DNA of 64,000 bases from assembly GCA_963666535.1 (NCBI GenBank), contig OY762913.1, positions 434,001 through 498,000 on the forward strand, read 5' to 3'. The notes under the pieces are model-generated. The model was not told the origin of the DNA. It did no database searches and saw only the letters and a program-made list of their open reading frames with translations. This stretch comes from G963666535 sp963666535 (GTDB lineage: Bacteria > Bacillota > Clostridia > Oscillospirales > Oscillospiraceae). The translations under genes and the position numbers were made by a program. Below are positions 1-9,101 of the stretch, piece after piece; positions within the stretch are counted from its first letter, which is position 1; every line of letters starts with the position of its first letter.

Positions 1-1028
1 TCTGCACGCTCTTTTGCCATAGGATTAACAATAGGAATATCTAACCATATGTTTTGTATGGGTTGCCCTTGATACGATGATGCGTATATTTTTCTATATA
101 TACGCATATTGGGGTCAGAGGGCATTACTAATTCACCGTTTTTAAGCCATCTCTCAAGGTGCTCTCTTTTATATAGCCATCCATTTGCCGGAGGATTCAC
201 ACCATGGAATTCATATTTTAAATTTGGTCGGTATAATGAATTTACCAATGGAGATTTCATATATTTTCCACGTCCATCATTGTCATCATACACAAATCTT
301 TCAGCTAAATACTTTTGAGTATTTTCATCATCAATTGAATATTCGGGATTAAATATAAATTCATCGGCATTATTTGCATACCATAAAATTGTATCATTTG
401 TTATTCCAAATTGCTTGCTTGCCCATGAAACAGATTGTTTTCTTCTCCAAATAATTTCATTTATTAAATTGTCTTCACCAAAGATTTCATCCAAAAGAAT
501 CTTTGCATAGTGAATTATATGCCAGTCCAAATGCACATAAATACTTGCTGTTTCACTCATAATGCTCTTAATCGCCATAAGATTTTCGTACATCCAATTC
601 AGATACTTTTCTTTATCCCAAACATCGCCGTACATAGTTTCCTCAAAGGCACGAAAATCCTCGCCCGCTTCAAGCTCTTGCTCGGCTTTTGCTATCGCCT
701 CGGCAACCTTGGGGTTTTTACGGATATAGACCTTTTTTGCATAGTCCGCACCACTGGCAAATGGTGGGTCGATATATACAAGGTCAACCTGAACACCCTG
801 TTCTTTTAGGTAAGCACAAGCAGAAACGCATTCACCACGAATAACCATGTTGCCGTCTCTATTTTCGCCCACAGTTTCCTGCTTTTCCATTTCATAAAGC
901 GGCATGCCACGGCGCAGTTTTCCCGCAATCTCGTTAGCCCCCTTATAACGCAGGGTGCGCTTAAAATTATCTAACAAAGCCTGTCCCTCTATTGGTTCAG
1001 GGAAAAATGGTATGTATTTAATCGGCAT
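1..1028 (-). CDS. Type III-like DNA methyltransferase Mod (partial, runs off left edge)
   Basis: About 342 residues are visible before the edge of the window, so this is the N-terminal part of a larger protein. The reverse strand reads without interruption from an ATG at 1028, preceded by AAGGAGG nine bases upstream. The AdoMet-dependent amino-methyltransferase motif DPPF lies at residues 87-90 in the context DLVYIDPPF, as in N6-adenine or N4-cytosine methylases, and HLDWH follows about 85 residues later, as in Mod subunits. It overlaps the end of the DUF5677-like gene by 11 bases and would be co-translated with it and with the Res-like helicase upstream. The family assignment rests on the motif and on Res being next door. 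The target-recognition part is not visible. Confidence 0.88.
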   Translation of the reverse strand, partial: MPIKYIPFFPEPIEGQALLDNFKRTLRYKGANEIAGKLRRGMPLYEMEKQETVGENRDGNMVIRGECVSACAYLKEQGVQVDLVYIDPPFASGADYAKKVYIRKNPKVAEAIAKAEQELEAGEDFRAFEETMYGDVWDKEKYLNWMYENLMAIKSIMSETASIYVHLDWHIIHYAKILLDEIFGEDNLINEIIWRRKQSVSWASKQFGITNDTILWYANNADEFIFNPEYSIDDENTQKYLAERFVYDDNDGRGKYMKSPLVNSLYRPNLKYEFHGVNPPANGWLYKREHLERWLKNGELVMPSDPNMRIYRKIYASSYQGQPIQNIWLDIPIVNPMAKERA

Positions 1029-1935
1029 GATGTTGTTCCTCCTTCGATTCCGATCTACTTTCAAACATTTCTATAATAGCCTTGGGGAATTCGTCATTAT
1101 TCTCTAACCATATTGACAACTGCTCTTTGTCAGCGAATTCTAAAACCGAATACCCGCTGATTGCAGCACAATTTATTTGAAATAGTGAAATTGTAATTAG
1201 TTGCATAGGCAAGTCCATTTCAAATGGCGAAAACAAATAAGTATCATCATCATCGGGAGCTTTTTCACCTCTGTCATGCAATAAATATCTTGCACTTGGA
1301 TGATTGTACATATGCGATTCATCAACATAAGCGTAAAAATGTTCCTGCCCGATATTCCGTGCTAATTCAAATAAATTAGGGTTCTTAATATCGTTATTTT
1401 TTGCCCACTCGTAATTATTTTTGCCTGTCCACCCATATTCTGCACAAAGCCGATTATATTCAGCCTCAATCTCCGGAAAGGCATCCATATTATAGTGATA
1501 AAGGTTTAACCTGTCTTTATATTCAACTAACTTTTTAGCAACTTTATAATCGTCAACTTTGGAATATAAAATATATTTTTGTGCCAAGTCCGGATACTTG
1601 ATAAGAGTTAGAGAAACAACGGATAATTCAAATAATGTTCTCCATCGAGCCACAGCGCCGGATGACGAGCCGTTTTCCATTAAAATTTTCGCTTCACGGA
1701 ATATCTTTAATCCCTTTTCATGAATACGCAGAAGCGCAAATTGTAAAAATGGTTTTTGGGGTTGTGGGATATACCTGTCCAAAACGACACCGAGTTCATA
1801 TGAGAAATCATTAAAGCCTTCAAGTAGCGAAAATTCTTCAAAATAGTCCCGCAAAATTTGCTTGCGATTATTATCATAGAGCTCTTGATTATATGATGAT
1901 TTTGCATGGCAGAGTTCGATAAAACCATCTATCAT
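1018..1935 (-). CDS. DUF5677-like protein inserted between Res and Mod
   Basis: A 305-residue soluble protein. The ATG at 1935 overlaps the Res stop as ATGA and has GAGGTG seven bases upstream, which is a better start than the GTG at 1941. A conserved-looking core, ARWRTLFELSVVSL at roughly residues 90-105, and a later segment with several His residues (SHMYNHPSARYLLHDRG) recall DUF5677, a family with no established biochemical role that is common near defence genes. No signal peptide or membrane segment is seen. Its position between the restriction helicase and the methylase, with overlaps on both sides, implies a job in that system, for example an accessory effector or a complex component. 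The DUF name is from memory of the family pattern and is less certain than the gene itself. Confidence 0.7.
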   Translation of the reverse strand: MIDGFIELCHAKSSYNQELYDNNRKQILRDYFEEFSLLEGFNDFSYELGVVLDRYIPQPQKPFLQFALLRIHEKGLKIFREAKILMENGSSSGAVARWRTLFELSVVSLTLIKYPDLAQKYILYSKVDDYKVAKKLVEYKDRLNLYHYNMDAFPEIEAEYNRLCAEYGWTGKNNYEWAKNNDIKNPNLFELARNIGQEHFYAYVDESHMYNHPSARYLLHDRGEKAPDDDDTYLFSPFEMDLPMQLITISLFQINCAAISGYSVLEFADKEQLSIWLENNDEFPKAIIEMFESRSESKEEQHHAD

Positions 1936-4811
1936 ACACACACCTCAAAAAATCCTTCTACTGCCTTTGCGGTAGCAAGTATTCTATCATTTTCGCTTAA
2001 GCTGTCTTCCAAGTACAAGTAATCAAAACGATTATAGCCAAACTTCTCGTTGTTTTTTAAGGTAAAAGCTGTTTCCATAAACTCTCTTTTATCCTTAAAG
2101 ATTGGGTCATTTGCATAGATTTTGCCCTTTGTTTCCACAATGAGCGCCTTATGAATTTTGCCGCCGCTTCTCTTGATAATTAAAAAGTCAGGAGTATACA
2201 TTCCGATGTAGTTGCATTTCGCGCCGCTCAGCCTATAACATTTGATTTTAAATTCAGTCAATGCTCTATCACCGTTATAGTAAACCTCTAATCCTTTATC
2301 CTTCACACAGGTGAGCTTTAGCACTTCGTCAAGAAAGGTCTGTTCAAAGCTGCTGTCAGTTTTATAAGGCAGATAGTGGAATGCGTGGTCTTTCATCGGG
2401 TGAGATGTCGTTTGCTTTTTAAGCATTTCTACAATTGCAGTCTGTCCCATCTCCTCGGCAAGTTCTATCATCTGCTGTGTCTTTTTGTCAGGTTTCAATT
2501 TCCCGCTGTCGTCAAGAATAATGTTTTCAACAATTAGTGCGTTGGGGTAGAAGTCCTCTGTATGTGCTGTCTGCACTTCTGGCCTAAAGTTATCTATTTT
2601 CAGCAAACTGGCTTCTTCGGGAATCAGTTCTTCAATGGTTTCAAAGTAACGCTGTTCATAAAAGGCCTTTCGTATATTGGCGTTAATTACCTGCATGTCA
2701 TACTTTGAGCTAAAATAGATGTTATTGTCTTTTCCATATGTTATTGCAGCAAAAACAGCTCTCAATCCTTGCTCGTGTGTGCTTAAATTTTCCATAGGAA
2801 CAAAGCCGAAACTCTGTTTTGCTATTTCATAGAGCCAAGCATTAAAGCTGGCAAGAGTATTTCCCTTTTCTGCAAAGTCTGTATTAATGTCCACCACTGA
2901 CAACCCGGCACCCATTTCAGCTTCTTTTACGATGCTTGATACTTCAGCAGAAACGGTAGCTTGCGCAATGTTTTCTGCGGTGTTTAAATCTTCTTCCAAA
3001 ACGAGCGTTTTATAATTGACCTTTAGCTGGTAAAAGTCAACTTTCGGCAGCTTTAAATATGCGGTGCGGTCATAACGCTTTATGGTGGTCAAGGTCGGGT
3101 TCCCGCCATTTTCAAACTCTTTAATGGAAATGTGATGTTGTTGCTCAAGCTGTATATTCAGGATTTCGGCGTTAGCTTCATTGAGATAAATCAGCGCCGT
3201 TTCAGAAATACCCTTCTGAACCTGACGCAAGCAACGGCAAGATGTTTGCAACACCATGTTGGTTGGGCAGTCGCTCTCTTGTGATAAAACGATACCGGTC
3301 AAGCTCCGACAATCCCAACCCTCTTTTCCAATCTGCACAAGCAGGACAATGCGAACCTTTGAAAACGCTTTATCAAGGCTTGCAAATTGCAATTCGCTAT
3401 CCACCGGCATAGAATAATTTTTGTTGCCGCCATGAAATTTTAAAACCGCCTCAGCCGGATTGAGTCCGTATTCTGCTGCAATTCGTTGTGCGATAGGGTA
3501 AATTTGTTCTTCTAAAATCTCAATGCTGCCACCGCAGTAAATCCCCAGCTTCGCACAGGTTCCGTCATGATATACGGTGTCTTTATAGCTATTAAGGAAT
3601 TCTCTGATACCATTTTCCACAATTTCAAAGCGGCTTTTGCTTGTAGAAATTTTCACTGTTGGTTTTTTTAAAAAATTACCAATACCGTCAATTAGTGGAT
3701 AGTAGTAAACAATATTAGATATCTCAACGCTTGCAATTGTCAGCTTATCGGCAATCTCGATTTTTTCAGCCTTTTGCAAGTAAGGAGTACCTGAAAAACC
3801 GATGACACTGTTTACTGTATGGTTTTGCATCCACTTACTCACCACGGCACGGAGTTTTTTGTCATCCGTTGCAGCATGGTGAACTTCATCAATGAAAACA
3901 GAGAGTTGCGGCAGCTTTCCAATAAGGTTGCGTAGTTCATTAGCTTGCCTGTCTTTATCGTCATCACTTTCCTCAAACATATTGATTTGACCGTTCTTTT
4001 CTTGAATCCGATCAAGAATAACCTTTTCCGCATTGGTTACAGCCACAAGTCCAAATAAATCCTCCAACGGCTGGTGAATTGCTATTTTTTGAACATTTGG
4101 ATTTTTTGTTTTATTTGATTTGTTTGCAGTTTTGTTTTGATCCAAAACCTCAAACATCAATTTGCGTTTTAAGTCCAAAGCTGCGGGCTCAGGAATAATC
4201 CATGCGGGATTAAAGTTTTGAATGGTGCGAAGACTTGGCACCACTGAGGTTTTTAGCCCTGAGGGGGCAAATATAATAAAATTATGTGCAAACGCTTTGT
4301 TGTCAGGTTCATTTTGAGCAAAGTATAAATCAAGGTAAATAAATGCAGCCATTAAGTATGTTTTACCGGCTCCCATTGGCAAGCTAAATAGGTAATCCGT
4401 GTAAGAAACATCGTAGAACACATTTTTAAAAACTTTGACATAGTCAATGGCTTCGGGGTTGCTTTTTATAGCATCGACTACCTTGGGTGACAGCATTGTT
4501 CCCTTATCATCTTTCAAAGAAGCATATTCAAAAAAAGCCGCTGCAGAAGGATTGTTTTCCAAATATGCTTTAGCTCCACTTTTCAATTCGATATCACTCA
4601 AGTTCAAGCTGTTAAACGCACCGCTCGAAAATAAAGTATGTAAGGGCTTGTTTTCGCAACCTATTTTTAGGAACAAATAAGTTTTTATCGCCTCAATTTG
4701 CGCATCACGCATTTGCCCAGCCTGTACAATATACTCTATTAAGCTACTAATCGTACAGAACGGTGAGGCAAACCATTCATCTCGTTTTTGCTTTATCATT
4801 TTATAGAACAT
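1932..4811 (-). CDS. Type III-like restriction subunit Res (DEAD/DEAH helicase-nuclease)
   Basis: A 959-residue superfamily 2 helicase of the size usual for Res. Walker A GAGKT is at residues 147-151, the motif II box DEVHH at 308-312, motif III SGTP at 340-343, and a motif VI-like QTSCRCLRQ further on. Near the C-terminus, TPDFLII followed by ALIVETKGK fits a PD-(D/E)xK nuclease core, as in type III Res subunits. Together with Mod it would cut DNA after ATP-driven translocation between unmodified sites. The ATG at 4811 overlaps the stop of the HTH gene by one base (TAATG), so translation is probably coupled. All four reading frames of this operon lie on the same strand with overlaps of 1 to 11 bases. 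Confidence 0.9.
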   Translation of the reverse strand: MFYKMIKQKRDEWFASPFCTISSLIEYIVQAGQMRDAQIEAIKTYLFLKIGCENKPLHTLFSSGAFNSLNLSDIELKSGAKAYLENNPSAAAFFEYASLKDDKGTMLSPKVVDAIKSNPEAIDYVKVFKNVFYDVSYTDYLFSLPMGAGKTYLMAAFIYLDLYFAQNEPDNKAFAHNFIIFAPSGLKTSVVPSLRTIQNFNPAWIIPEPAALDLKRKLMFEVLDQNKTANKSNKTKNPNVQKIAIHQPLEDLFGLVAVTNAEKVILDRIQEKNGQINMFEESDDDKDRQANELRNLIGKLPQLSVFIDEVHHAATDDKKLRAVVSKWMQNHTVNSVIGFSGTPYLQKAEKIEIADKLTIASVEISNIVYYYPLIDGIGNFLKKPTVKISTSKSRFEIVENGIREFLNSYKDTVYHDGTCAKLGIYCGGSIEILEEQIYPIAQRIAAEYGLNPAEAVLKFHGGNKNYSMPVDSELQFASLDKAFSKVRIVLLVQIGKEGWDCRSLTGIVLSQESDCPTNMVLQTSCRCLRQVQKGISETALIYLNEANAEILNIQLEQQHHISIKEFENGGNPTLTTIKRYDRTAYLKLPKVDFYQLKVNYKTLVLEEDLNTAENIAQATVSAEVSSIVKEAEMGAGLSVVDINTDFAEKGNTLASFNAWLYEIAKQSFGFVPMENLSTHEQGLRAVFAAITYGKDNNIYFSSKYDMQVINANIRKAFYEQRYFETIEELIPEEASLLKIDNFRPEVQTAHTEDFYPNALIVENIILDDSGKLKPDKKTQQMIELAEEMGQTAIVEMLKKQTTSHPMKDHAFHYLPYKTDSSFEQTFLDEVLKLTCVKDKGLEVYYNGDRALTEFKIKCYRLSGAKCNYIGMYTPDFLIIKRSGGKIHKALIVETKGKIYANDPIFKDKREFMETAFTLKNNEKFGYNRFDYLYLEDSLSENDRILATAKAVEGFFEVCV

Positions 4812-5011
4812 TATGATTTATCCTCCACAGCTCCGCCGGATTTAATCCATGCGTCCACTTCCGATTTTTTAAATTTCCATAGCTTACCCATCCTGCTACA
4901 TGGGATGCTTTCAGCTTTTATCCACTTTCGCACAGTTTCCATCGTAACTCCTAAATGCTCTGCAATTTCTTTTGTAGAAACCCAAGGCTCGTTAATGTTA
5001 TATTCAGTCAA
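4811..5011 (-). CDS. Excisionase-type MerR-like HTH protein heading the restriction operon
   Basis: A 66-residue DNA-binding protein from the TTG at 5011, which has GGGAGG eight bases upstream; the GTG at 5020 lies on top of that ribosome site. The sequence VSTKEIAEHLGVTMETVRKWI is a helix-turn-helix, and GKLWKFKKSEVDAWI is the wing of the excisionase/MerR family. In clostridial elements such proteins act as Xis-like factors or autoregulators. As the first gene of an operon driven by its own promoter, it probably sets the expression level of the restriction genes. That role is inference. Confidence 0.8.
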   Translation of the reverse strand: MTEYNINEPWVSTKEIAEHLGVTMETVRKWIKAESIPCSRMGKLWKFKKSEVDAWIKSGGAVEDKS

Positions 5012-5038
5012 GATAAGCACCTCCCAATATCACCCATT

Positions 5039-5067
5039 ATTATATCAAATTAAATCTTGTTTGTATA
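5039..5067 (-). promoter_or_regulatory. Promoter of the HTH-Res-DUF5677-Mod operon
   Basis: On the minus strand TATACA (5067-5062) and TATAAT (5044-5039) are separated by 17 bases. The -10 box is perfect and sits about 30 bases from the TTG start of the HTH gene. Confidence 0.6.
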
Positions 5068-5151
5068 TGATTTCACATGTTTTAGTGTAATTTAATAATA
5101 GCTATTTTCTTTTTTCTGTGGTAATGTGTTGGGCTAAAGGAGGTGGACACA

Positions 5152-5439
5152 ATGCAACAAATAATAGAACAGCTATATCGTAATTTCTACCAGAAGCCGA
5201 ATACCGCAGAAGAAAAACAACGGCTGCAATCCAACATCAGCCTGCTGAAGCGAAACTTCTCCAAATGGCAGAAAAAGATATTACTGCGAATCATTGACGA
5301 TAAGGACTTAATCTGTTCCACTGTCTCAAAGGACAGTTTTGAGCAAGGCTTTCGACTTGGAGTAAAACTAACAACTGAAGTATATCAGCCAAAAGGCGGC
5401 ATATCCGATGAGTACTCGGATATGCCGCCTTTGCTGTAA
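5152..5439 (+). CDS. Small helical element protein (DUF6809-like)
   Basis: A 95-residue protein starting at ATG 5152, with AAAGGAGG eight bases upstream; an in-frame GTG at 5143 lies inside that ribosome site. It begins MQQIIEQLYRNF and is mostly helical, with a run QRLQSNISLLKRNFSKWQKK in the middle. It resembles a family of short proteins, possibly DUF6809, found in clostridial integrative elements. No function is known. The next gene follows after 18 bases, so the two form one transcription unit. Confidence 0.7.
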   Translation: MQQIIEQLYRNFYQKPNTAEEKQRLQSNISLLKRNFSKWQKKILLRIIDDKDLICSTVSKDSFEQGFRLGVKLTTEVYQPKGGISDEYSDMPPLL

Positions 5440-5457
5440 GGAAAGGATAGTCAGATT

Positions 5458-6108
5458 ATGAAAAAAACAATTTACTCTTTTCTGGCGATAGGAGTTCTGG
5501 TAGGTGCCATATCTATACTACCCGCGAATCCTATCGAGCCAAGCGAAACAGAACCGCCCCAAATTCGCCCTGTGTGCGATTTGAACCGAGGGAGTGGGAC
5601 TGTACCCATCGCAGAATCACAGACCGCCCCTGTGGGGCAGGAATCGCCCGAAGCCGAGCCTCTAAAACCGCTTGTTTCAGCGAGCAATCAGCTGCTGGAG
5701 GACATGGAGATTCCGACAATCACATCGACAGAAAAAGAAACACCAAAAGTTGAGCAAGCCCCTACCGTACCGACAGCATCCAAAACCGCCGAACCTAAAA
5801 TGGGCGATACCCGCACCATAGACGGTCAAAAACAGGTGTACTTTCTCGGCTTTGGCTGGATAGAGGATAGCGATGAACCGAGTGTCGGGATTGTTGTGGA
5901 TGGCGATGGTGACATTAACAAAATGGTAGGCAGCATGGGCGGTTCTACCTACGCCGAGGATATGTACGAGAACGGCAATAAAATCGGGAATATGGGCAGC
6001 GAAGATGACGGTAACTGCGAGCCGCCGCTCGAAGCATCCTGTACCCCGCAGTCGGGCGATGTGATGATTGATTTTCAAACAGGAGAAACCACAGTGTATG
6101 GCGAATAA
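5458..6108 (+). CDS. Secreted or membrane-tethered acidic protein of the element
   Basis: A 216-residue protein with a short N-terminal hydrophobic segment (residues 4-23), which is a signal peptide or anchor. A long Pro/Glu/Thr-rich linker follows to about residue 115, then a C-terminal globular part with YFLGFGWIEDS and acidic DGDGDINK. No lipobox cysteine is placed correctly for a lipoprotein. It resembles a family seen in clostridial mobile elements (DUF6550-like), but I do not recognise a function. Its place in the element suggests an envelope role during transfer or a surface role. Confidence 0.7.
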   Translation: MKKTIYSFLAIGVLVGAISILPANPIEPSETEPPQIRPVCDLNRGSGTVPIAESQTAPVGQESPEAEPLKPLVSASNQLLEDMEIPTITSTEKETPKVEQAPTVPTASKTAEPKMGDTRTIDGQKQVYFLGFGWIEDSDEPSVGIVVDGDGDINKMVGSMGGSTYAEDMYENGNKIGNMGSEDDGNCEPPLEASCTPQSGDVMIDFQTGETTVYGE

Positions 6109-6124
6109 AAATCAAGCATTGGTA

Positions 6125-6808
6125 TCATCCTCCGTGCTCTTGCAAGCCTGTCGGGTAGCCGATGGGCTTGACTCCTTTCTGTGCTGCCTTAATCGCTTTT
6201 CGTACCGCTTGCCATAGTCCGATGTCTCCCTCCATGCAAGCGTCGGTCAGTTTTTTCAAAGCCTTATCTTTTACTTTTGCAGCTGCATTTTCCGTGAGGT
6301 CAAATTCACCGCCGAGCTCCGAAAGTGTTTGTATTTTGAATCCGAACACACCAAAGAAACCGCCGAGGATTTGGCACTCCTTAAAGGACAGCTTGTCAAA
6401 TTCCCGTTCCAAAATTTCAAGATAGAGTGTTTGAAATACCGTCCTCTCAACATCGGAATTTGGATTTTTGATTTGCAAAACAGGATCTCCGCTATCGTCA
6501 TGGTTATCGTCCAGAGAGAAAAAGCCAAGTGCTCCACGCTCCCGCAGACCTTCAAACTCTCGCTTTGAAAGGCTCATGGGGTAAAAGCTGTGTTCCAGCT
6601 CGCGTTTCATGGCGCCCACGATATATGGATAGAGATAGGTTGAAATGGTCGCTCCGCTGTCGGGATTGTACCTGTCGGCATAGGTCAACAAAGCAACCTC
6701 TCCCGCTGAGACAAAATCCTCCCAAAGCCGCTCGCAGTGAAAGAGGCGGCAGAGTTTGTCCGCGCAGGTTTCAATCAGTTCTTTATTCTGAAGATAAAGT
6801 TCCTTCAT
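6125..6808 (-). CDS. Sigma-70-like regulator of the mobile element
   Basis: A 227-residue protein with the layout of a short sigma factor. A region 2-like segment (residues 25-80) contains FVSAGEVALLTYADRYNPDSGATISTY, close to the region 2 core of sigma-70 proteins. A C-terminal helical region (about 145-200) with LSFKECQILGGFFG and LTENAAAKVKDKALKKL is a region 4-like HTH. GGAGG precedes the ATG. Such proteins are often carried by clostridial integrative elements near the DUF6076 gene and probably direct transcription of element genes. Whether it is still active is unknown. Confidence 0.72.
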   Translation of the reverse strand: MKELYLQNKELIETCADKLCRLFHCERLWEDFVSAGEVALLTYADRYNPDSGATISTYLYPYIVGAMKRELEHSFYPMSLSKREFEGLRERGALGFFSLDDNHDDSGDPVLQIKNPNSDVERTVFQTLYLEILEREFDKLSFKECQILGGFFGVFGFKIQTLSELGGEFDLTENAAAKVKDKALKKLTDACMEGDIGLWQAVRKAIKAAQKGVKPIGYPTGLQEHGG

Positions 6809-6835
6809 GCCGCCGCCCCCTCCTAAATATATCTG

Positions 6836-7777
6836 TTACCGCCCACCCTTTTTTACAATCCCCAGCGATTGATACAGCGCGTTTGACTGCATTTGCGCGT
6901 TAACTTCCCTGTCGGAAAGCCTTCCGCTGATTGCCATATCCCGTAAATCCACAATCCGTTGCTTTGCTTTACGCCAATCCTCCGCAGAAATATTCCCCCG
7001 CTGTTTGTCCGCCGTAATCCGCTGGTACGCATTGGTGTAGCTGTGTATCACAGGGTTATTGGCGGCTTTTTCTTTTGCCCTGTTTTTTGCCCCTTGATTG
7101 CGGCAGGTGCGATGGGGCTTCCCCTCAATGGGTCTGTCGCAGTAATCGGTTTTGTAGCCATTGGTCAGCAGGAAAAACCGCTTGCAGTTTTTACAGCGGC
7201 GAATGGTGTGTCCGTTCATAATGGCCTTCATAAAGTCCATCTTTAAAAATGCCTGCAAATATTTTACCGAGTACACCTCGTAGATGACATAGGTGTCCGG
7301 TTGATTCAGAATCATATCTGGCACATACCGTACATCAATGTTGTCAAACAATGTAAAAGTGTGTCTCTCATTCCTAAAAAGATTGACCATCATCTTATCA
7401 AGGCTTGGATGCGAGTAGAAATCATACAGGGCGGCAGCATAGTTTTCGCTGTCCAGTTTTTTGAGATGCATAAGGCCTTTGTCGATAAACCAAAACATTG
7501 TCTGGTTAAAGGAATAAATGTCGCTGATAATTTGCTTATACGCTTCAGGCGGATACTCTCTGCCATCATCGGTTAGCTTGAAAAGCTGTCGCTCCATCAG
7601 CATACTGTGCAGCTTTTGCAGATTGTCAGCATTAAGGTTTTGCGACAGCGCATACATCACTTCAAATTCCTGCGGCGAGATACTCAAAATATCTACCGTC
7701 AGTTCACCAAGCAAAAATTCTTTCCCGGCAACCTCGATTTTATTGTTGTATATTCTAAAATCAATTTGATTAAACAT
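6836..7777 (-). CDS. DUF6076-like zinc-ribbon protein
   Basis: A 313-residue protein with a zinc-binding module around residues 190-230: CKNCKRFFLLTNGYKTDYC followed by HRTCRNQG, giving Cys-x2-Cys and later Cys and Cys/His ligands. The region before it is helical with no membrane segments. This pattern matches the DUF6076 proteins frequent in Clostridia integrative elements; no activity is established. It lies 27 bases upstream of the sigma-like gene on the same strand and diverges from the RepA-like ATPase gene, so it and the sigma-like factor are probably one transcript. Confidence 0.75.
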   Translation of the reverse strand: MFNQIDFRIYNNKIEVAGKEFLLGELTVDILSISPQEFEVMYALSQNLNADNLQKLHSMLMERQLFKLTDDGREYPPEAYKQIISDIYSFNQTMFWFIDKGLMHLKKLDSENYAAALYDFYSHPSLDKMMVNLFRNERHTFTLFDNIDVRYVPDMILNQPDTYVIYEVYSVKYLQAFLKMDFMKAIMNGHTIRRCKNCKRFFLLTNGYKTDYCDRPIEGKPHRTCRNQGAKNRAKEKAANNPVIHSYTNAYQRITADKQRGNISAEDWRKAKQRIVDLRDMAISGRLSDREVNAQMQSNALYQSLGIVKKGGR

Positions 7778-7917
7778 TTCGTCCGTCCTCTCTGTATAGG
7801 ATAGAGTTTTTGATAGTAATCCAATTTTACAGTTTTATATTTAAATGTTCCATAACTATATTGTACAGGATAATTTATTGAAATGCAATCCTGCAACAGC
7901 AAGCAAGGAGGAACAAC

Positions 7918-8886
7918 ATGAAAAAAGAATTGAAACTAATCAAAATGAGCAGCGTGAAGGTGGAACAAATCAAATGGATTTGGTATCCCTATATTCCCTG
8001 TGGCAAGGTGACCATCATCCAGGGCGACCCCGGCGAGGGTAAGACCACCTTTGTGCTGGCGATGATTGCGCTGCTTACCAAGGGAGAACCGCTGCCAGAA
8101 AGTGAAATTAGCAGCAAGTCAATCAACGTCATCTACCAAACCGCCGAGGATGGTCTTGCTGACACCATCAAGCCCCGTCTGCTGGCGGCGGGCGCTGACT
8201 GTGAAAAGGTGTTGGTCATTGACGAGAGCGAAAAAGAACTGACACTTTCAGACAAGCGGTTGGAGCAAGCTATTAAAGAAACAGGTGCAAAGCTGATTGT
8301 GCTTGATCCGCTGCAAGCCTATCTTGGCAGCGACGTGGATATGCACAGAGCAAATGAAATCCGCCCGATTTTTAAGCGGCTGTGCCTGATGGCGGAGCAG
8401 ACAGGGTGCGCAATTATTCTCGTCGGGCACATGAACAAAATGCAGGGCGCAAAATCTTCCTATCGAGGTCTTGGTTCCATTGACTTTCGCGCGGCGGCAA
8501 GAAGCGTACTTGTAGTTGGCAGGCTGAAGGACGATCCGACCATCAGAATTGTCGCCCACGATAAAAGCAGCCTTGCGCCGGAGGGTAAGTCGATTGCGTT
8601 TGCACTTGATCCCGACAATGGCTTTCAGTGGAGAGGTTACTGCGAAACTTCGGTGGATGAACTGCTTGCGGGGAAAGGCTCGCTGCTCAGTAAAACCGTA
8701 CAGATGGAAAATCTGTTGCGAGAGCTGTTGCAGGACGAACCAGTTGCCACCGAGGTGATTCTGCAAAAGGCGCAGGAGCTTTGCGTCTCGGAACGAACTA
8801 CGAATATTGCCAAAAAGAATCTGAATATCCGTGCCGAAAAAATAGGCGACCGCTGGTTTTGGAAGCTGCCGGAATCAAGGGTGTAA
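7918..8886 (+). CDS. RepA-like AAA/RecA-fold ATPase of the element
   Basis: A 322-residue ATPase. Walker A GDPGEGKT is at residues 36-43 and the Walker B segment LIVLDPLQAYLG at about residues 121-132. GHMNKMQGAKSSYRGLGSIDF in the middle is typical of RepA-like hexameric helicases of plasmids and integrative elements. The C-terminal 80 residues form a winged-helix-like tail. It probably unwinds element DNA for replication or maintenance of the excised circle. The ATG at 7918 has AAGGAGG upstream. It is followed by a candidate oriT and the mobilization genes. Confidence 0.85.
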   Translation: MKKELKLIKMSSVKVEQIKWIWYPYIPCGKVTIIQGDPGEGKTTFVLAMIALLTKGEPLPESEISSKSINVIYQTAEDGLADTIKPRLLAAGADCEKVLVIDESEKELTLSDKRLEQAIKETGAKLIVLDPLQAYLGSDVDMHRANEIRPIFKRLCLMAEQTGCAIILVGHMNKMQGAKSSYRGLGSIDFRAAARSVLVVGRLKDDPTIRIVAHDKSSLAPEGKSIAFALDPDNGFQWRGYCETSVDELLAGKGSLLSKTVQMENLLRELLQDEPVATEVILQKAQELCVSERTTNIAKKNLNIRAEKIGDRWFWKLPESRV

Positions 8887-8974
8887 GGGTGTAATGTTCT
8901 AAGGACACTGCCCCCTTGCACTCTTCTTTTCTCTGTCGATTAAAACGGAAAATGTGAGGGTTTAGGACGCTCTT

Positions 8975-9080
8975 TTTCTCAGCGTCGCTGAGGCGAGCAG
9001 AGCGTCGGGCTATACGCCCGCCACCCCTCGCTCGGGGCAGAAGCCCCAGACCCCACTTTAGAGCGCCCACGGGCGCAAAA
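8975..9080. other. Candidate origin of transfer (oriT) upstream of mobC
   Basis: The 215-base gap between the RepA-like gene and mobC is GC-rich and full of inverted repeats: CTCAGC-gtc-GCTGAG (8979-8993), GGGGC-agaa-GCCCC (9034-9047) and GCGCCC-ac-GGGCGC (9063-9076). Position just before MobC and a relaxase, plus stacked inverted repeats, is the usual oriT arrangement. The nick site cannot be assigned by eye. Confidence 0.45.
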
Positions 9081-9101
9081 ATTACGAAAGGAAAATCAAA
9101 T

